From Pluralibacter gergoviae ATCC 33028 = NBRC 105706 (lineage in GTDB: Bacteria; Pseudomonadota; Gammaproteobacteria; Enterobacterales; Enterobacteriaceae): 51,090 bases of DNA. The DNA lies in the NCBI RefSeq assembly GCF_001598855.1, contig NZ_BCZS01000028.1:1-51090 (forward strand). The letters run 5' to 3'. The notes under the pieces were generated by a model. The model was not told the DNA's origin. It worked only from the letters and a program-made list of their open reading frames with translations, and did not search any database. Below, in pieces: positions 27,707-38,617 of the stretch (positions are counted from its first letter, which is position 1; each line of letters begins with the position of its first letter). A program made the position numbers and the translations under genes.

Positions 27707-30004
27707 ATGATGAAAAACAAAACATTCTGGAAGTATGCCGTGGCGATGGGGGTAGGGAGCTTACTCCCGTCAGCGTCCTGGTCTGAGACCGCGGCGGCGG
27801 ATGCCGCTCACGAGCCGGCGGCCACCGCCATGTCGGCCACCGCCAGTCCGCCGGTGGTCAACGGCGCGTCCTCCCGCGACGTGAAGCTCAGCTTTGCGCA
27901 GATAGCGCCGGCGCCGGGCAGCATGACGCTGCGCGGGGCCAATCCCAACGGCAATGTGCAGTTCGGCACCCGCAGCGATGAAGTGGTCTCGAACGCGGTG
28001 CTGAACCTGATTTATACGCCGTCGCCCTCGCTGCTGCCGGTAGAGTCGCAGCTGAAGGTCTATCTCAACGACGAGCTGATGGGCGTGCTGCCGGTGACGA
28101 AGGAGCAATTAGGTAAAAAGGTGATGGCCCAGGTGCCTATCGATCCGCTCTACATTACCGATCTGAACAACGTGCGGCTGGAGTTCGTCGGCCACTACCG
28201 CGACGTCTGTGAAAACCAGGCCAGCACCACGCTGTGGCTGGACGTTGCCCGCGCAACCTCGCTTGAGATGAACGTGCAGAAGCTGAACGTGAAAAACGAT
28301 CTCTCCCACTTCCCGGTGCCGTTCTTTGACGCCCGCGACAGCCGCCAGCTGACGCTGCCGTTTGTCTTTGCCGCAACGCCGGACACCATGCAGCAGAAGG
28401 CCGCCGCGGTCATCGCCTCGTGGTTTGGCGCGCAGGCCGAGTGGCGCGGGCAGACATTCCCGGTTATCTACAACGCCGTGCCTGCCAGCAATGCGATTGT
28501 CTTCGCCACCAACGACAGGCGGCCCGACTTCCTGCGCGATCATCCGCCGGTCGCGGCGCCGACCATCGAGATGATGGACAGCCCCGATAATCCCTACGTC
28601 AAGCTGCTGGTGGTGTTTGGCCGCGATGACAGCGATCTGCTGAAAGCCGCGCAGGGCATCGCCGCCGGCAATATTCTGTTTCGCGGCAGCCGCGTGACGG
28701 TGGATGAGATCAAGCCGCTGCAGCCGCGCAGGCCCTACGATGCGCCAAACTGGGTCAGCACCGACCGTCCGGTCACCTTCGGCGAGCTGAAAAAATATGA
28801 CGAGCAGCTGCAGTCCTCGGGGCTGGAGCCGGCCTCCATTAACCTGACCCTCAATCTGCCCCCGGACCTCTATCTGCTGCGCAGCAACGGCATTGATATG
28901 GACCTGAAGTATCGCTACACCATGCCGGCGATTAAGGACAGTTCGCGGATGGATATCAGCCTCAACAACCAGTTCCTCGAGTCCTGGAGCCTCAGCTCAA
29001 CCCAGGATACCAAAAGCCTGCTGCTGCACCTGCCGATCGTGCAGGGGCTGCTGGACGGGAAAAGCGAGGTCACCATTCCGGCGCTGAGGCTGGGAGCGAC
29101 CAACCAGATCCGCTTCGATTTTCAGTACATGAACCCGATGCCGGGCGGCTCGATTGATAACTGCATTACCTTCCAGCCGGTAAAAAACTACGTGGTGATT
29201 GGCGATGATTCGACCATCGACTTCTCGCACTACTACCACTTCATGGCGATGCCGGATCTGCGCGCTTTTGCCAACGCCGGCTTCCCCTTCAGCCGGATGG
29301 CCGATCTCTCTGAGACGCTGATCGTCATGCCGCCGGCGCCGACCGCCAGCCAGGTGAGCACCCTGCTGGACGTGGTGGCGACCGTCGGCGGCCAGACCGG
29401 GCTGACCGGCGCGAAACTGAACATCACCAGCGACGGCGCGCAGATGCAGAAGCAGGATGCCGACATCCTGCTGATCGGCAACATTCCGCCGGCGCTAAAG
29501 GACGATAAGCATATCGACCTGCTGGTAGATGCCGCGAAGAGCTGGGTAAAGACGCCTTCCCGCCACCACGAGCTGGCGAGCGTTACGCCGGCGGATCGGG
29601 AGCGCCAGGCGATGGTGCAGACCACCGTCAGCGCCAACGGGCCGATGGCCGCCATCATTGGCTTCCAGTCGCCGTACAGCGATCAGCGCAGCGTCATTGC
29701 CTTTATGGCGGACAGCCCGCGCGGTTTTGAGCTGCTCAACGGCGCGCTCAACGACAGCGGCAAGCGGGCGGCGATGTTTGGCTCAGTAGCGGTGATCCGC
29801 GAATCGGGCGTTAACAGCCTGCGGGTCGGCGACGTCTACTATATCGGCCATCTGCCCTGGTATGAGCGGGTCTGGTTTGCCCTCTCTACGCATCCGGTAC
29901 TGCTGGCCATTCTGGCGGCAATCAGCGTGGTGCTGCTGGCCTGGGTCCTGTGGCGTCTGCTGCGCATCCTCAGCCGCCGCCGTCTCGATGCGGACGACGA
30001 GTAA
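27707..30004 (+). CDS. bcsB: Cellulose synthase periplasmic subunit BcsB (operon 2)
   Basis: Membrane-anchored periplasmic subunit, 765 residues (E. coli 779), closely similar to E. coli BcsB throughout, for example SRDVKLSFAQIAPAPGSM near 55-72. A signal peptide spans about 1-26. The C-terminal anchor is LLAILAAISVVLLAWVLW, followed by a basic tail. Two consecutive ATGs (27707 and 27710) could serve as the start. Only 6 nt separate it from bcsC, where E. coli carries bcsZ. Confidence 0.95.
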   Translation: MMKNKTFWKYAVAMGVGSLLPSASWSETAAADAAHEPAATAMSATASPPVVNGASSRDVKLSFAQIAPAPGSMTLRGANPNGNVQFGTRSDEVVSNAVLNLIYTPSPSLLPVESQLKVYLNDELMGVLPVTKEQLGKKVMAQVPIDPLYITDLNNVRLEFVGHYRDVCENQASTTLWLDVARATSLEMNVQKLNVKNDLSHFPVPFFDARDSRQLTLPFVFAATPDTMQQKAAAVIASWFGAQAEWRGQTFPVIYNAVPASNAIVFATNDRRPDFLRDHPPVAAPTIEMMDSPDNPYVKLLVVFGRDDSDLLKAAQGIAAGNILFRGSRVTVDEIKPLQPRRPYDAPNWVSTDRPVTFGELKKYDEQLQSSGLEPASINLTLNLPPDLYLLRSNGIDMDLKYRYTMPAIKDSSRMDISLNNQFLESWSLSSTQDTKSLLLHLPIVQGLLDGKSEVTIPALRLGATNQIRFDFQYMNPMPGGSIDNCITFQPVKNYVVIGDDSTIDFSHYYHFMAMPDLRAFANAGFPFSRMADLSETLIVMPPAPTASQVSTLLDVVATVGGQTGLTGAKLNITSDGAQMQKQDADILLIGNIPPALKDDKHIDLLVDAAKSWVKTPSRHHELASVTPADRERQAMVQTTVSANGPMAAIIGFQSPYSDQRSVIAFMADSPRGFELLNGALNDSGKRAAMFGSVAVIRESGVNSLRVGDVYYIGHLPWYERVWFALSTHPVLLAILAAISVVLLAWVLWRLLRILSRRRLDADDE

Positions 30005-30010
30005 CGGCAG

Positions 30011-33000
30011 ATGAAAAGGGTTATTGCATCGCGAAGCTGTTTTCTTGCCCTGGCTTTCGGTCTGCTGCTGCCCGCCGCGCACGGCGCATCGTCGGCGCAG
30101 GATCAGCTGCTTGAGCAGGTCCGCCTGGGCGAGGCCAGCAAGCGGGAAGATCTGGTGCGCCAGTCCCTCTATCGCCTGGAGCTTATCGCCCCGGACGATC
30201 CGCAGGTGATTGCCGCCAGAATGCGCTATCTCCAGCGTCAGGGCGATCTGGCCGGCGCGCAGAAGCAGCTCGCGCGGCTGCAAAAGGCGAGCGCGGACGC
30301 GGCGATTTATCAGGCGGCGCGCGCCGAACTGCAGGTCGGCACGCCTGCGGGCCGCCAGGCGCTGCAGCAGGCGCGTCTGCAGGTCGCCACCGGGCACGTC
30401 CCGGAGGGCGTGGCACTCTACGATAAGCTGTTTAACGGGCCGCCGCCGGACGGCGATTTGGCGACAGAGTACTGGACCGCCGTCGCCGGCATCCCCGCCC
30501 GGCGCGCCGAGGCGCTGGGCAAACTGCAGGCGCTGAACGGCAGAATGCCCGGTAACGTGCAGCTGCAGTCGACGCTGGCGAGAATGCTGCTGCGCGATAA
30601 CCGCGAGCCGCAGGCCTACGCGCTGCTTGAGCAGATGGCCCGCTCGAACGGCGGGCGTAATACTGCCGCCGATATCTGGTACGACCGGATCAAAAACCAG
30701 CCGACCAGCGCCGACAGCGTTAAGGCCCTGCAGCGCTTTTTGCAGGTCTTTAACAGCGGCGAGCAGGCCGACGACGCCCGCCAGCGGCTGGCAGCGCAGC
30801 AAAAACAGCTGGCCGATCCGCAGTTTCGCGCCCTCGCCGAGCGGCAGGCCCGCGCGGCAAGGGTGGCTGAGGCGCAGGCCAGCCGACCGCAGACCTGGCA
30901 GATCTACTGGCCGCTGATCCGCCGGGGCGACGCGGCGCTGAAGGCGAATAACCTCCCCGCGGCCGAGCGCTATTACCGCCAGGCCCGGCGGACCGATCCC
31001 GGCAATAGCTATGCGGTGCTGGGCCTCGGCGACGTGGCCCTGGCGCGCCAGCAGACCGCGGCCGCGGAGGCTTACTATCTGCAAACCCTGCGCCTGGACA
31101 GCGGCAACAGCAGCGCCGTGCGCAGGCTGGCAAATATCTATCGCCAGCAGTCGGCGGACAAGGCGACGGCGTTCATTAACGGCCTCTCTCCCCGCCAGCG
31201 GCGCAGCATCAACGACATCGAGCGCAGCCTGACCGACGACCGGCTGGCCCGCCAGGCGGAAACCCTGGAGAGCCAGGGGCGCTGGGCGCAGGCGGCGGAA
31301 ATTCAGCGCCGTCGGCTGGCTCAGGATCCCGACAGCGTGTGGATCACCTACCGGCTGGCGAAGGATCTTTCGCAGCGCGGAGAAAACCGCGAAGCGGACG
31401 CCCTGATGGACAATCTGGCCCGCCGTAAACCCGGCGATCCGCAGCAGGTGTACGCGGTTGGCCTCTACCTCTCCGGGCGCGACCGGGACGCGGCGGCGAT
31501 AGCGCATCTCAATACCCTGGCGAAAAGCCGCTGGAACGACAACATTCGCGAGCTGGACCAGCGCCTGCGGCAGGGCGCTATCCTGCAGCGGGCTAATCAG
31601 CTGCGCGACGCGGGCAGCGAAGCGCAGGCGGTGGCCCTGCTGCGCCAGCAGCCGGCCGCCGTTCGCTACGATTTAACGCTCGCCGACTGGGCGCAGCAGC
31701 GGGGCGACGGCGAGGCGGCGGCGGGCTTTTACCGGGCGGCGCTGGTCCGCGAGCCGGATAATGCCGACGCCCACCTCGGGCTGGCTGAAGTTTACGCCGA
31801 AGGCGAGGCGCCGACGGCGGCCAGGGCGGAGCTGTCGCGCATCGATCCTGGCGCGGTTTCGCTCAATATGCAGCGGCGCATGGCGCTGGTGCAGGCCCGC
31901 ACCGGCGATGAGGCGGGGGCGGCGCGCAGGTTCCGCCAGATTGCGGCGAAGGCGAAGGCCGCGCCGCCCTCCATGGAGAGTGCGATGGTACTGCGCGACG
32001 CCGCCCGGCTGGAAGACCAGCAGGGCAATCCGCAGCGGGCGCTGGAGACCTATAAGGATGCGATGGTGGCGGCGGGTATCGCGCCAGACCGCCCGCGGGA
32101 TAATGACGGCTTCACCCGCCTGACCCGCAATGACGCAAAAGACGACTGGCTGAAGCGGGGCATTCGCAGCGACGCCGCCGACCTCTATCGCCAGCAGGAT
32201 CTTAACGTGACGCTTGAGCACGACTTCTGGGGCTCCAGCGGCACCGGCGGCTACTCCGACCTCAAGGCGCATACCACCATGCTGGAAGTGGATGCCCCGC
32301 TCGCCGACGGGCGGATGTTCTTTCGCAGCGATTTCGTCAGCATGAACGCCGGGCGCTTCTCAACAGACGACAACGGCGTCTACGCGCCGAAGTGGGGCAC
32401 CTGCCGGGACCTTCCGTGCCGCGGCGGCAGCACGCGCCAGCGCGATACCGGCACCAGCGTGGCGGTAGGCTGGCGCAACCAGACGTGGAATATGGACATC
32501 GGCACCACGCCGATGGGATTCGACGTGGTAGATATGGTCGGCGGCCTGAGCTACAGCGACAGCATCGGCCACGTCGGCTATACCGTCGAGGGGCACCGGC
32601 GCCCCATCTCCAGCTCGCTGCTGGCCTTCGGTGGCCAGACCGACACCAATACCGGAACCACCTGGGGCGGCGTGCGCGCCGACGGCGGCGGGGTGAGCAT
32701 GAGCTACGACCGGGGCGATCGCAACGGCGTCTGGGCCTCGCTCAGCGGGGATACGCTCACCGGCAAAAATGTGGAAGACAACTGGCGCGTGCGCTGGATG
32801 GCGGGCTACTACTATAAGCTCATTAACGACAATAACCGCCGGGTGACGGTGGGCCTCAACAACATGGTCTGGCACTACGATAAAGACCTCAGCGATTACA
32901 CCCTCGGCAAGGGAGGCTACTACAGCCCGCAGCAGTATCTCTCATTTGCGGTGCCGGTGAACTGGCGCGAGCGCACGGAGAACTGGTCGTGGGAGCTGGG

Positions 33001-33322
33001 CGGTTCGGTCTCCTGGTCGCACTCGAAAACCGACGACCAGCCGCGCTATCCGAAGCCCGGCCTGCTGCCGGATAACTTCCGCAGCGCCGGACGGCAGCTC
33101 GTTGACGACGGCAGTACCTCCTCCGGCGTGGGCTATACCGCCCACGCGCTGATTGAGCGGCGGGTAACCTCCAACTGGTTTGTCGGCGCGGCGATTGATG
33201 TCCAGGAAGCGAAGGATTACACCCCGAGCCACGCCCTGCTGTACGTACGCTACTCGGCGGCGGGCTGGCAGGGCGATATGGATATGCCGCCGAGGCCGCT
33301 CATCCCTTACGCCGACTGGTAA
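30011..33322 (+). CDS. bcsC: Cellulose export outer-membrane protein BcsC (operon 2)
   Basis: A 1103-residue export protein (E. coli about 1157). The signal peptide ends near HGASSAQ (about residue 26). TPR-like repeats follow to about 700, for example NNLPAAERYYRQARRTDPGNSYAVLGLGDVALAR. The C-terminal part (from about 760) is the outer-membrane barrel, rich in aromatic beta-strand motifs such as GYTVEGHRRPISSS and LLYVRYSAAGWQGD. It is the last gene of bcsRQABC. No clear Rho-independent terminator follows, and the next gene's promoter lies about 50 nt downstream. Confidence 0.95.
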   Translation: MKRVIASRSCFLALAFGLLLPAAHGASSAQDQLLEQVRLGEASKREDLVRQSLYRLELIAPDDPQVIAARMRYLQRQGDLAGAQKQLARLQKASADAAIYQAARAELQVGTPAGRQALQQARLQVATGHVPEGVALYDKLFNGPPPDGDLATEYWTAVAGIPARRAEALGKLQALNGRMPGNVQLQSTLARMLLRDNREPQAYALLEQMARSNGGRNTAADIWYDRIKNQPTSADSVKALQRFLQVFNSGEQADDARQRLAAQQKQLADPQFRALAERQARAARVAEAQASRPQTWQIYWPLIRRGDAALKANNLPAAERYYRQARRTDPGNSYAVLGLGDVALARQQTAAAEAYYLQTLRLDSGNSSAVRRLANIYRQQSADKATAFINGLSPRQRRSINDIERSLTDDRLARQAETLESQGRWAQAAEIQRRRLAQDPDSVWITYRLAKDLSQRGENREADALMDNLARRKPGDPQQVYAVGLYLSGRDRDAAAIAHLNTLAKSRWNDNIRELDQRLRQGAILQRANQLRDAGSEAQAVALLRQQPAAVRYDLTLADWAQQRGDGEAAAGFYRAALVREPDNADAHLGLAEVYAEGEAPTAARAELSRIDPGAVSLNMQRRMALVQARTGDEAGAARRFRQIAAKAKAAPPSMESAMVLRDAARLEDQQGNPQRALETYKDAMVAAGIAPDRPRDNDGFTRLTRNDAKDDWLKRGIRSDAADLYRQQDLNVTLEHDFWGSSGTGGYSDLKAHTTMLEVDAPLADGRMFFRSDFVSMNAGRFSTDDNGVYAPKWGTCRDLPCRGGSTRQRDTGTSVAVGWRNQTWNMDIGTTPMGFDVVDMVGGLSYSDSIGHVGYTVEGHRRPISSSLLAFGGQTDTNTGTTWGGVRADGGGVSMSYDRGDRNGVWASLSGDTLTGKNVEDNWRVRWMAGYYYKLINDNNRRVTVGLNNMVWHYDKDLSDYTLGKGGYYSPQQYLSFAVPVNWRERTENWSWELGGSVSWSHSKTDDQPRYPKPGLLPDNFRSAGRQLVDDGSTSSGVGYTAHALIERRVTSNWFVGAAIDVQEAKDYTPSHALLYVRYSAAGWQGDMDMPPRPLIPYADW

Positions 33323-33374
33323 CAGAATAGGCTTAAATACGCGCGCGCCTGTCTCTCTCTGCCCTTTGTTGACG

Positions 33375-33425
33375 TATAATGTGGCAAAAATCACTAAATG
33401 CCGGGCTAATTTGTGTTAACCCGGC
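33375..33425 (+). promoter_or_regulatory. Candidate pdeK -10 box and leader hairpin
   Basis: A perfect TATAAT hexamer is at 33375-33380, about 95 nt upstream of the pdeK TTG start; I see no good -35 at 17 nt. Downstream at 33400-33425, GCCGGGCTAA pairs with TTAACCCGGC (9 of 10 bp) around a 6-nt loop. The hairpin would sit in the 5' untranslated leader. Confidence 0.5.
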
Positions 33426-33475
33426 TTATCGTGTTGCGTCCGCGGGCGTACGGGTTTATTTCGGGGAGACTCCTT

Positions 33476-35473
33476 TTGCGCGTCAGTCGCTCACTTACAA
33501 TCAAGCAGATGGCCATGGTGGCGGGCGTCACCATGGTTTTCGTGTTTATTTTTTGTTCCATATTGCTGTTCCACTTTGTCCAGCAGCACCGCTACCTGGT
33601 GGCAACCCAGATGGAGACGGTTGCGCGCTCGGTGCGGGAACCGCTGTCATCTGCGATCCTGAAAGGCGACATTCCCGAGGCGGAAACCATCCTTGAGCGC
33701 ATTAAGCCGGCGGGGATCGTCAGCCGCGCCGACGTGGTGCTGCCCAACCAGTTCCAGGCCCTGCGCATGCGCTTTACGCAAGAGCGGCCGGTGCCGGTGA
33801 GCGTGACCCGGCTGTTCGAGCTGCCGGTGCAGATCTCGCTGCCGATCTACTCCCTGCAGCGGCAGGCGAATCCCCAGCCGCTGGCCTATCTGGTGCTGCA
33901 GTCTGACTCCTGGCGCACCTACAAGTTCGTGATGAGCGCGCTCTCCACGTTGGTGACCACTTACTTTCTTCTGGTGCTGATGCTGACGGTGGCGCTGACG
34001 TGGTGCATCAATCGCCTGATTGTCCGCCCGCTGCGGGCCATTGCCCGCGACATTACCGACGTCTCTCCCGAGGCGCGGGTCGGCCATCAGCTGACCCAGC
34101 CCCGGCTGCACAATGATGATGAAATCGGCATGCTGGTGCGCAGCTATAACCGCAATCAGCTGATCCTGCAGCAGGAGCTGGCGGCCGGTGACGGCCGCCA
34201 TCCGCTCTCCGGATTGCCCGATAAGGCCGCTCTCGACCTCTGGCTTGCCGGGGCGGTAAGCGACCAGAAGACCACGGCGCTTATCGTTGTCGGCTGCGAA
34301 ACGCTGCAGGAGACGGCGGGCGTGCTCACCGAGGGCCAGCGCGAGGCGCTGCTGCTGGCGGTAGTGGACAGAATCAAATCTGCGCTCTCGCCGCGCATGG
34401 CGCTATGCCAGACGGGGGCCAGCGACTTTGCCATTCTGGCCCACGGCGTAAAAGAGCCGGGGCACGCCGTGACGTTAAGTCAGCAAGTACTCACTCTCAT
34501 AAACGAGCGCCTGCCGCTCGACGAGTTCCAGCTGCGGCCCGCCGCCAGCATCGGAATTGCCATGTTCCACGGCGAACTCAGCGCCGCAGAGCTCTATTAC
34601 CGGGCCTGTTCCGCGGCGTTTACCGCGCGGCGTAAGGGCAAGAATAAGATTGAATTCTACGATCCGCAGCAGGCCGAGAGCGCCCGCCGTCGCCTGACCG
34701 AAGAGAGCGACATTCTGGCCGCGCTGGATAACCGCCAGTTCGCTCTCTGGCTGCAGCCGCAGTTCGATGCCGCCAGCGGCAGAGTCGCCGGCGCGGAGGC
34801 GCTGCTGCGCATGCGCCAGCCCGACGGCAGCTGGACGCTGCCGGCCGACCTGATTGAACGTATCGAGACCTGCGGCCTGATGGTGACCGTCGGCTACTGG
34901 GTGCTGGAGGCCGCCTGTCAGCAGCTGGCCGCATGGCAGAGCCGGGGCATCGCGATGCCGCTGTCGGTAAACCTCTCCGCCCTGCAGCTGATGCATCACG
35001 ATATGCTCTCCGGCGCGCTGGAGCTGCTTAACCGCTACCGTATCGCCCCCGGCACCCTGGTGCTGGAAGTGACCGAGAGCCGGCGAATTGACGATCCCGA
35101 GGTGGTGATGGCGACGCTGAGGCCGCTGCGCACGGCGGGCGTCAGGATAGCGCTGGATGATTTCGGCATGGGCTATGCGGGACTGAGCCAGCTGCAGCAG
35201 ATGAAGGCGCTGCCGATAGATATTCTCAAAATCGACAAGCTGTTCGTCGACGCGCTGCCTGACGATTCGACGGTGATCGCCATGATTGTGCAGCTGGCGA
35301 AGGCGCTCGGTCTGGGCATTGTCGCCGAAGGCGTGGAGAGCGAGGCCCAGCGGGCGTGGCTGCGCGACGCCGGGGTCGACGTGCTGCAGGGCTTCCTTTT
35401 TGGGCGCGCGCTGCCGCCGGAACTGTTCGATCAGGATTACCTCTGCGTGCCTGAGAGGAGTGAAAACGTCTGA
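33476..35473 (+). CDS. pdeK: Membrane-bound cyclic-di-GMP phosphodiesterase PdeK (YhjK)
   Basis: A 665-residue inner-membrane protein with two membrane helices (about 10-32 and 145-170), a periplasmic sensory region between them, a HAMP-like linker (about 170-225), a degenerate GGDEF domain (GASDF where GGDEF should be) and a C-terminal EAL domain. Conserved EAL residues are present: [35 protein letters not shown] and AEGVE. It should hydrolyse cyclic di-GMP. The TTG start follows GGGGAG by 7 nt and gives [11 protein letters not shown] as in E. coli; an in-frame GTG at 33413 lies inside the leader hairpin. Its position next to the bcs genes fits a role in restraining cellulose synthesis. Confidence 0.9.
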   Translation: MRVSRSLTIKQMAMVAGVTMVFVFIFCSILLFHFVQQHRYLVATQMETVARSVREPLSSAILKGDIPEAETILERIKPAGIVSRADVVLPNQFQALRMRFTQERPVPVSVTRLFELPVQISLPIYSLQRQANPQPLAYLVLQSDSWRTYKFVMSALSTLVTTYFLLVLMLTVALTWCINRLIVRPLRAIARDITDVSPEARVGHQLTQPRLHNDDEIGMLVRSYNRNQLILQQELAAGDGRHPLSGLPDKAALDLWLAGAVSDQKTTALIVVGCETLQETAGVLTEGQREALLLAVVDRIKSALSPRMALCQTGASDFAILAHGVKEPGHAVTLSQQVLTLINERLPLDEFQLRPAASIGIAMFHGELSAAELYYRACSAAFTARRKGKNKIEFYDPQQAESARRRLTEESDILAALDNRQFALWLQPQFDAASGRVAGAEALLRMRQPDGSWTLPADLIERIETCGLMVTVGYWVLEAACQQLAAWQSRGIAMPLSVNLSALQLMHHDMLSGALELLNRYRIAPGTLVLEVTESRRIDDPEVVMATLRPLRTAGVRIALDDFGMGYAGLSQLQQMKALPIDILKIDKLFVDALPDDSTVIAMIVQLAKALGLGIVAEGVESEAQRAWLRDAGVDVLQGFLFGRALPPELFDQDYLCVPERSENV

Positions 35474-35609
35474 CCTGTTGCCTGCTTTCGCGAGCCAGCT
35501 CAAAGTTTTTAATATTTGTATTTCTGTTTGTATCTGTAATTGTTTACAGGATGTTATTTTAGGGCCGCAGGCGAATAAAAACCTTACCCAGCCTGTGGTT
35601 TTATCTTAA

Positions 35610-36902
<1,293 letters not shown>

Positions 36903-36929
36903 TTAAACGCTAACTTATCCCTGCAAATA

Positions 36930-36956
36930 GCCCGCAGTCCTTGAACGACTGCGGGC
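36930..36956 (+). terminator. Hairpin after dctA, probable terminator
   Basis: A perfect 10-bp stem GCCCGCAGTC / GACTGCGGGC with a 7-nt loop lies 27 nt after dctA. It lacks a T tract, so it may stabilise the 3' end or act with Rho. Confidence 0.55.
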
Positions 36957-37084
36957 ACCCACGCATAATTCGCCATAATTTTTCGCAGACGTGTGACATT
37001 TAATCGTTTATACGGTCTAAATCACGTCTTTAACTCACCGCAACAGTGAGTCGTTCTCATAACCAGGATTGTTCAGGGGTTGAT

Positions 37085-38578
37085 ATGCAGGGCAAAAAAA
37101 TTCGACTCGTCGCGGGCGGGATGCTGATACTGGCGGCGGCTGGCTACGCGCAGGCTGAAACACTCCAGCCCGATCAGGCCTGGCAGCAGGGGACGCTGGC
37201 CAATGGCCTGCAGTGGCAGGTGCTGGCGACGCCCCAACGCCCAAGCGACCGTATCGAGGTCCGTTTTCAGATCAATGCCGGTTCGCTCGCCGAAAGTACC
37301 CAGCAGACCGGCTTCAGCCATCTTCTTTCCCGTCTTGCCTTAACCCAGAGCGGCAGCCTGCAGGCTACGCAGGCGCGTTCGCTGTGGCAGCAGAGCATGG
37401 TGCCCGCACACCCGCAGCCGCCCGCCGTCGTCTCCTATGACTACACCCAGTTCAGCCTCAGCCTGCCCAACAACCGCAGCGATCTGCTGAAAGAGGCCCT
37501 GACGTGGCTCGCGGACGCCGGCGGCAATGTCGACATCACGCCGGAGGCCGTCAATCACGCCCTCAGCAGTGAAGATATGGTGGCGACCTGGCCGCAGGAC
37601 CCGAAGGACGGCTGGTGGCGCTATCGCCTGAAGGGCTCGGCCATGCTCGGCCACGATCCTTCCGACCCGGTCAAGCAGCCGGTCGATATTGCCCAGCTGA
37701 AAAAGTTCTACCACCGCTGGTACACCCCGGATGCGATGCAGCTGGTGATTGTCGGCAACGTTGACAGCCGCAGCGTCGCGGAGCAGATCGGTAAGACTTT
37801 CGGTGAGCTGAAAGGTAAACGCGAAACGCCGGCGCCGGTGCCGACGCTCTCGCCGCTGCCCACCGCGCCGGTCAGCATCATGAGTGATACGGTGACCCAG
37901 CCGCGGCTGGCCATTATGTGGGATACGCCGTGGTCGCCGATCCGCGACTCGGCCGCGCTGGAGCGCTACTGGCGCGCCGACCTGGCGCGCGAAGCGCTGT
38001 TCTGGCACGTCCAGCAGCAGCTGAGCAAGAATAATATGAAGGATACCGGCCTCGGCTTCGACTGCCGGGTTATCTGGCTGCGCGCCCAGTGCGGCATCAA
38101 CCTGGACTCGCCCTACGACAGCCTCAACGGCAACCTTGACCTGCTGGCAAAGGCGCTGGCAGAGGTGCGCGATCGCGGGCTGTCTCAGGAGGAGTTTGAC
38201 GCGCTGGTGGCGCAGAAAAACCTTGAGCTGCAGAAGCTGTTTGCCACCTACGCCCGCACCGATACCCGCGTGCTGATGGGCCAGCGGCTGCGCTCGCTGC
38301 AGAATCAGGTGGTGGACATTGCGCCTGAGCAGTACCAGAAGCTGCGCGAGGGCTTTCTCGACTCGCTAACGCTCAACGGCCTCAACCAGGACCTGCGCCA
38401 GCAGCTGTCGCAGGAGATGGCGCTGGTGCTGCATCTGCCGAAGGGCGAGCCGGAATTTAATATGAAGGAGCTGCAGGCGACGTGGGATAAGCTGATGGCG
38501 CCGTCGGCAGCACCCGCGCCGGTCGCCGCAGACGCCGCGCATCAGGACGTGACGGATATTCCTGCCGGACAGCAGTGA
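37085..38578 (+). CDS. yhjJ: Periplasmic M16-like protein YhjJ
   Basis: A 497-residue secreted protein (E. coli YhjJ 498), of the insulinase/processing-peptidase (M16) fold. A signal peptide ends near YAQA (about residue 22). The expected zinc motif HxxEH is not intact: the matching place reads SHLLSR (about 78-83), so peptidase activity is unlikely, as in E. coli YhjJ. The remainder includes the M16 C-lobe segment FYHRWYTPDAMQLVIVGNV. The function is unknown. The ATG is chosen by the AGGGG seven nt upstream and by the E. coli alignment. Confidence 0.9.
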   Translation: MQGKKIRLVAGGMLILAAAGYAQAETLQPDQAWQQGTLANGLQWQVLATPQRPSDRIEVRFQINAGSLAESTQQTGFSHLLSRLALTQSGSLQATQARSLWQQSMVPAHPQPPAVVSYDYTQFSLSLPNNRSDLLKEALTWLADAGGNVDITPEAVNHALSSEDMVATWPQDPKDGWWRYRLKGSAMLGHDPSDPVKQPVDIAQLKKFYHRWYTPDAMQLVIVGNVDSRSVAEQIGKTFGELKGKRETPAPVPTLSPLPTAPVSIMSDTVTQPRLAIMWDTPWSPIRDSAALERYWRADLAREALFWHVQQQLSKNNMKDTGLGFDCRVIWLRAQCGINLDSPYDSLNGNLDLLAKALAEVRDRGLSQEEFDALVAQKNLELQKLFATYARTDTRVLMGQRLRSLQNQVVDIAPEQYQKLREGFLDSLTLNGLNQDLRQQLSQEMALVLHLPKGEPEFNMKELQATWDKLMAPSAAPAPVAADAAHQDVTDIPAGQQ

Positions 38579-38586
38579 TGTTAAAA

Positions 38587-38610
38587 GCCCTCTCCCGGAC
38601 CGGAGAGGGC
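38587..38610. terminator. Bidirectional terminator between yhjJ and kdgK
   Basis: A perfect 9-bp stem GCCCTCTCC / GGAGAGGGC lies in the 39-nt gap between the convergent ends of yhjJ and kdgK. A short A run precedes it (a T run on the minus strand), so it should stop transcription of kdgK as well. Confidence 0.8.
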
Positions 38611-38617
38611 CGAACGG

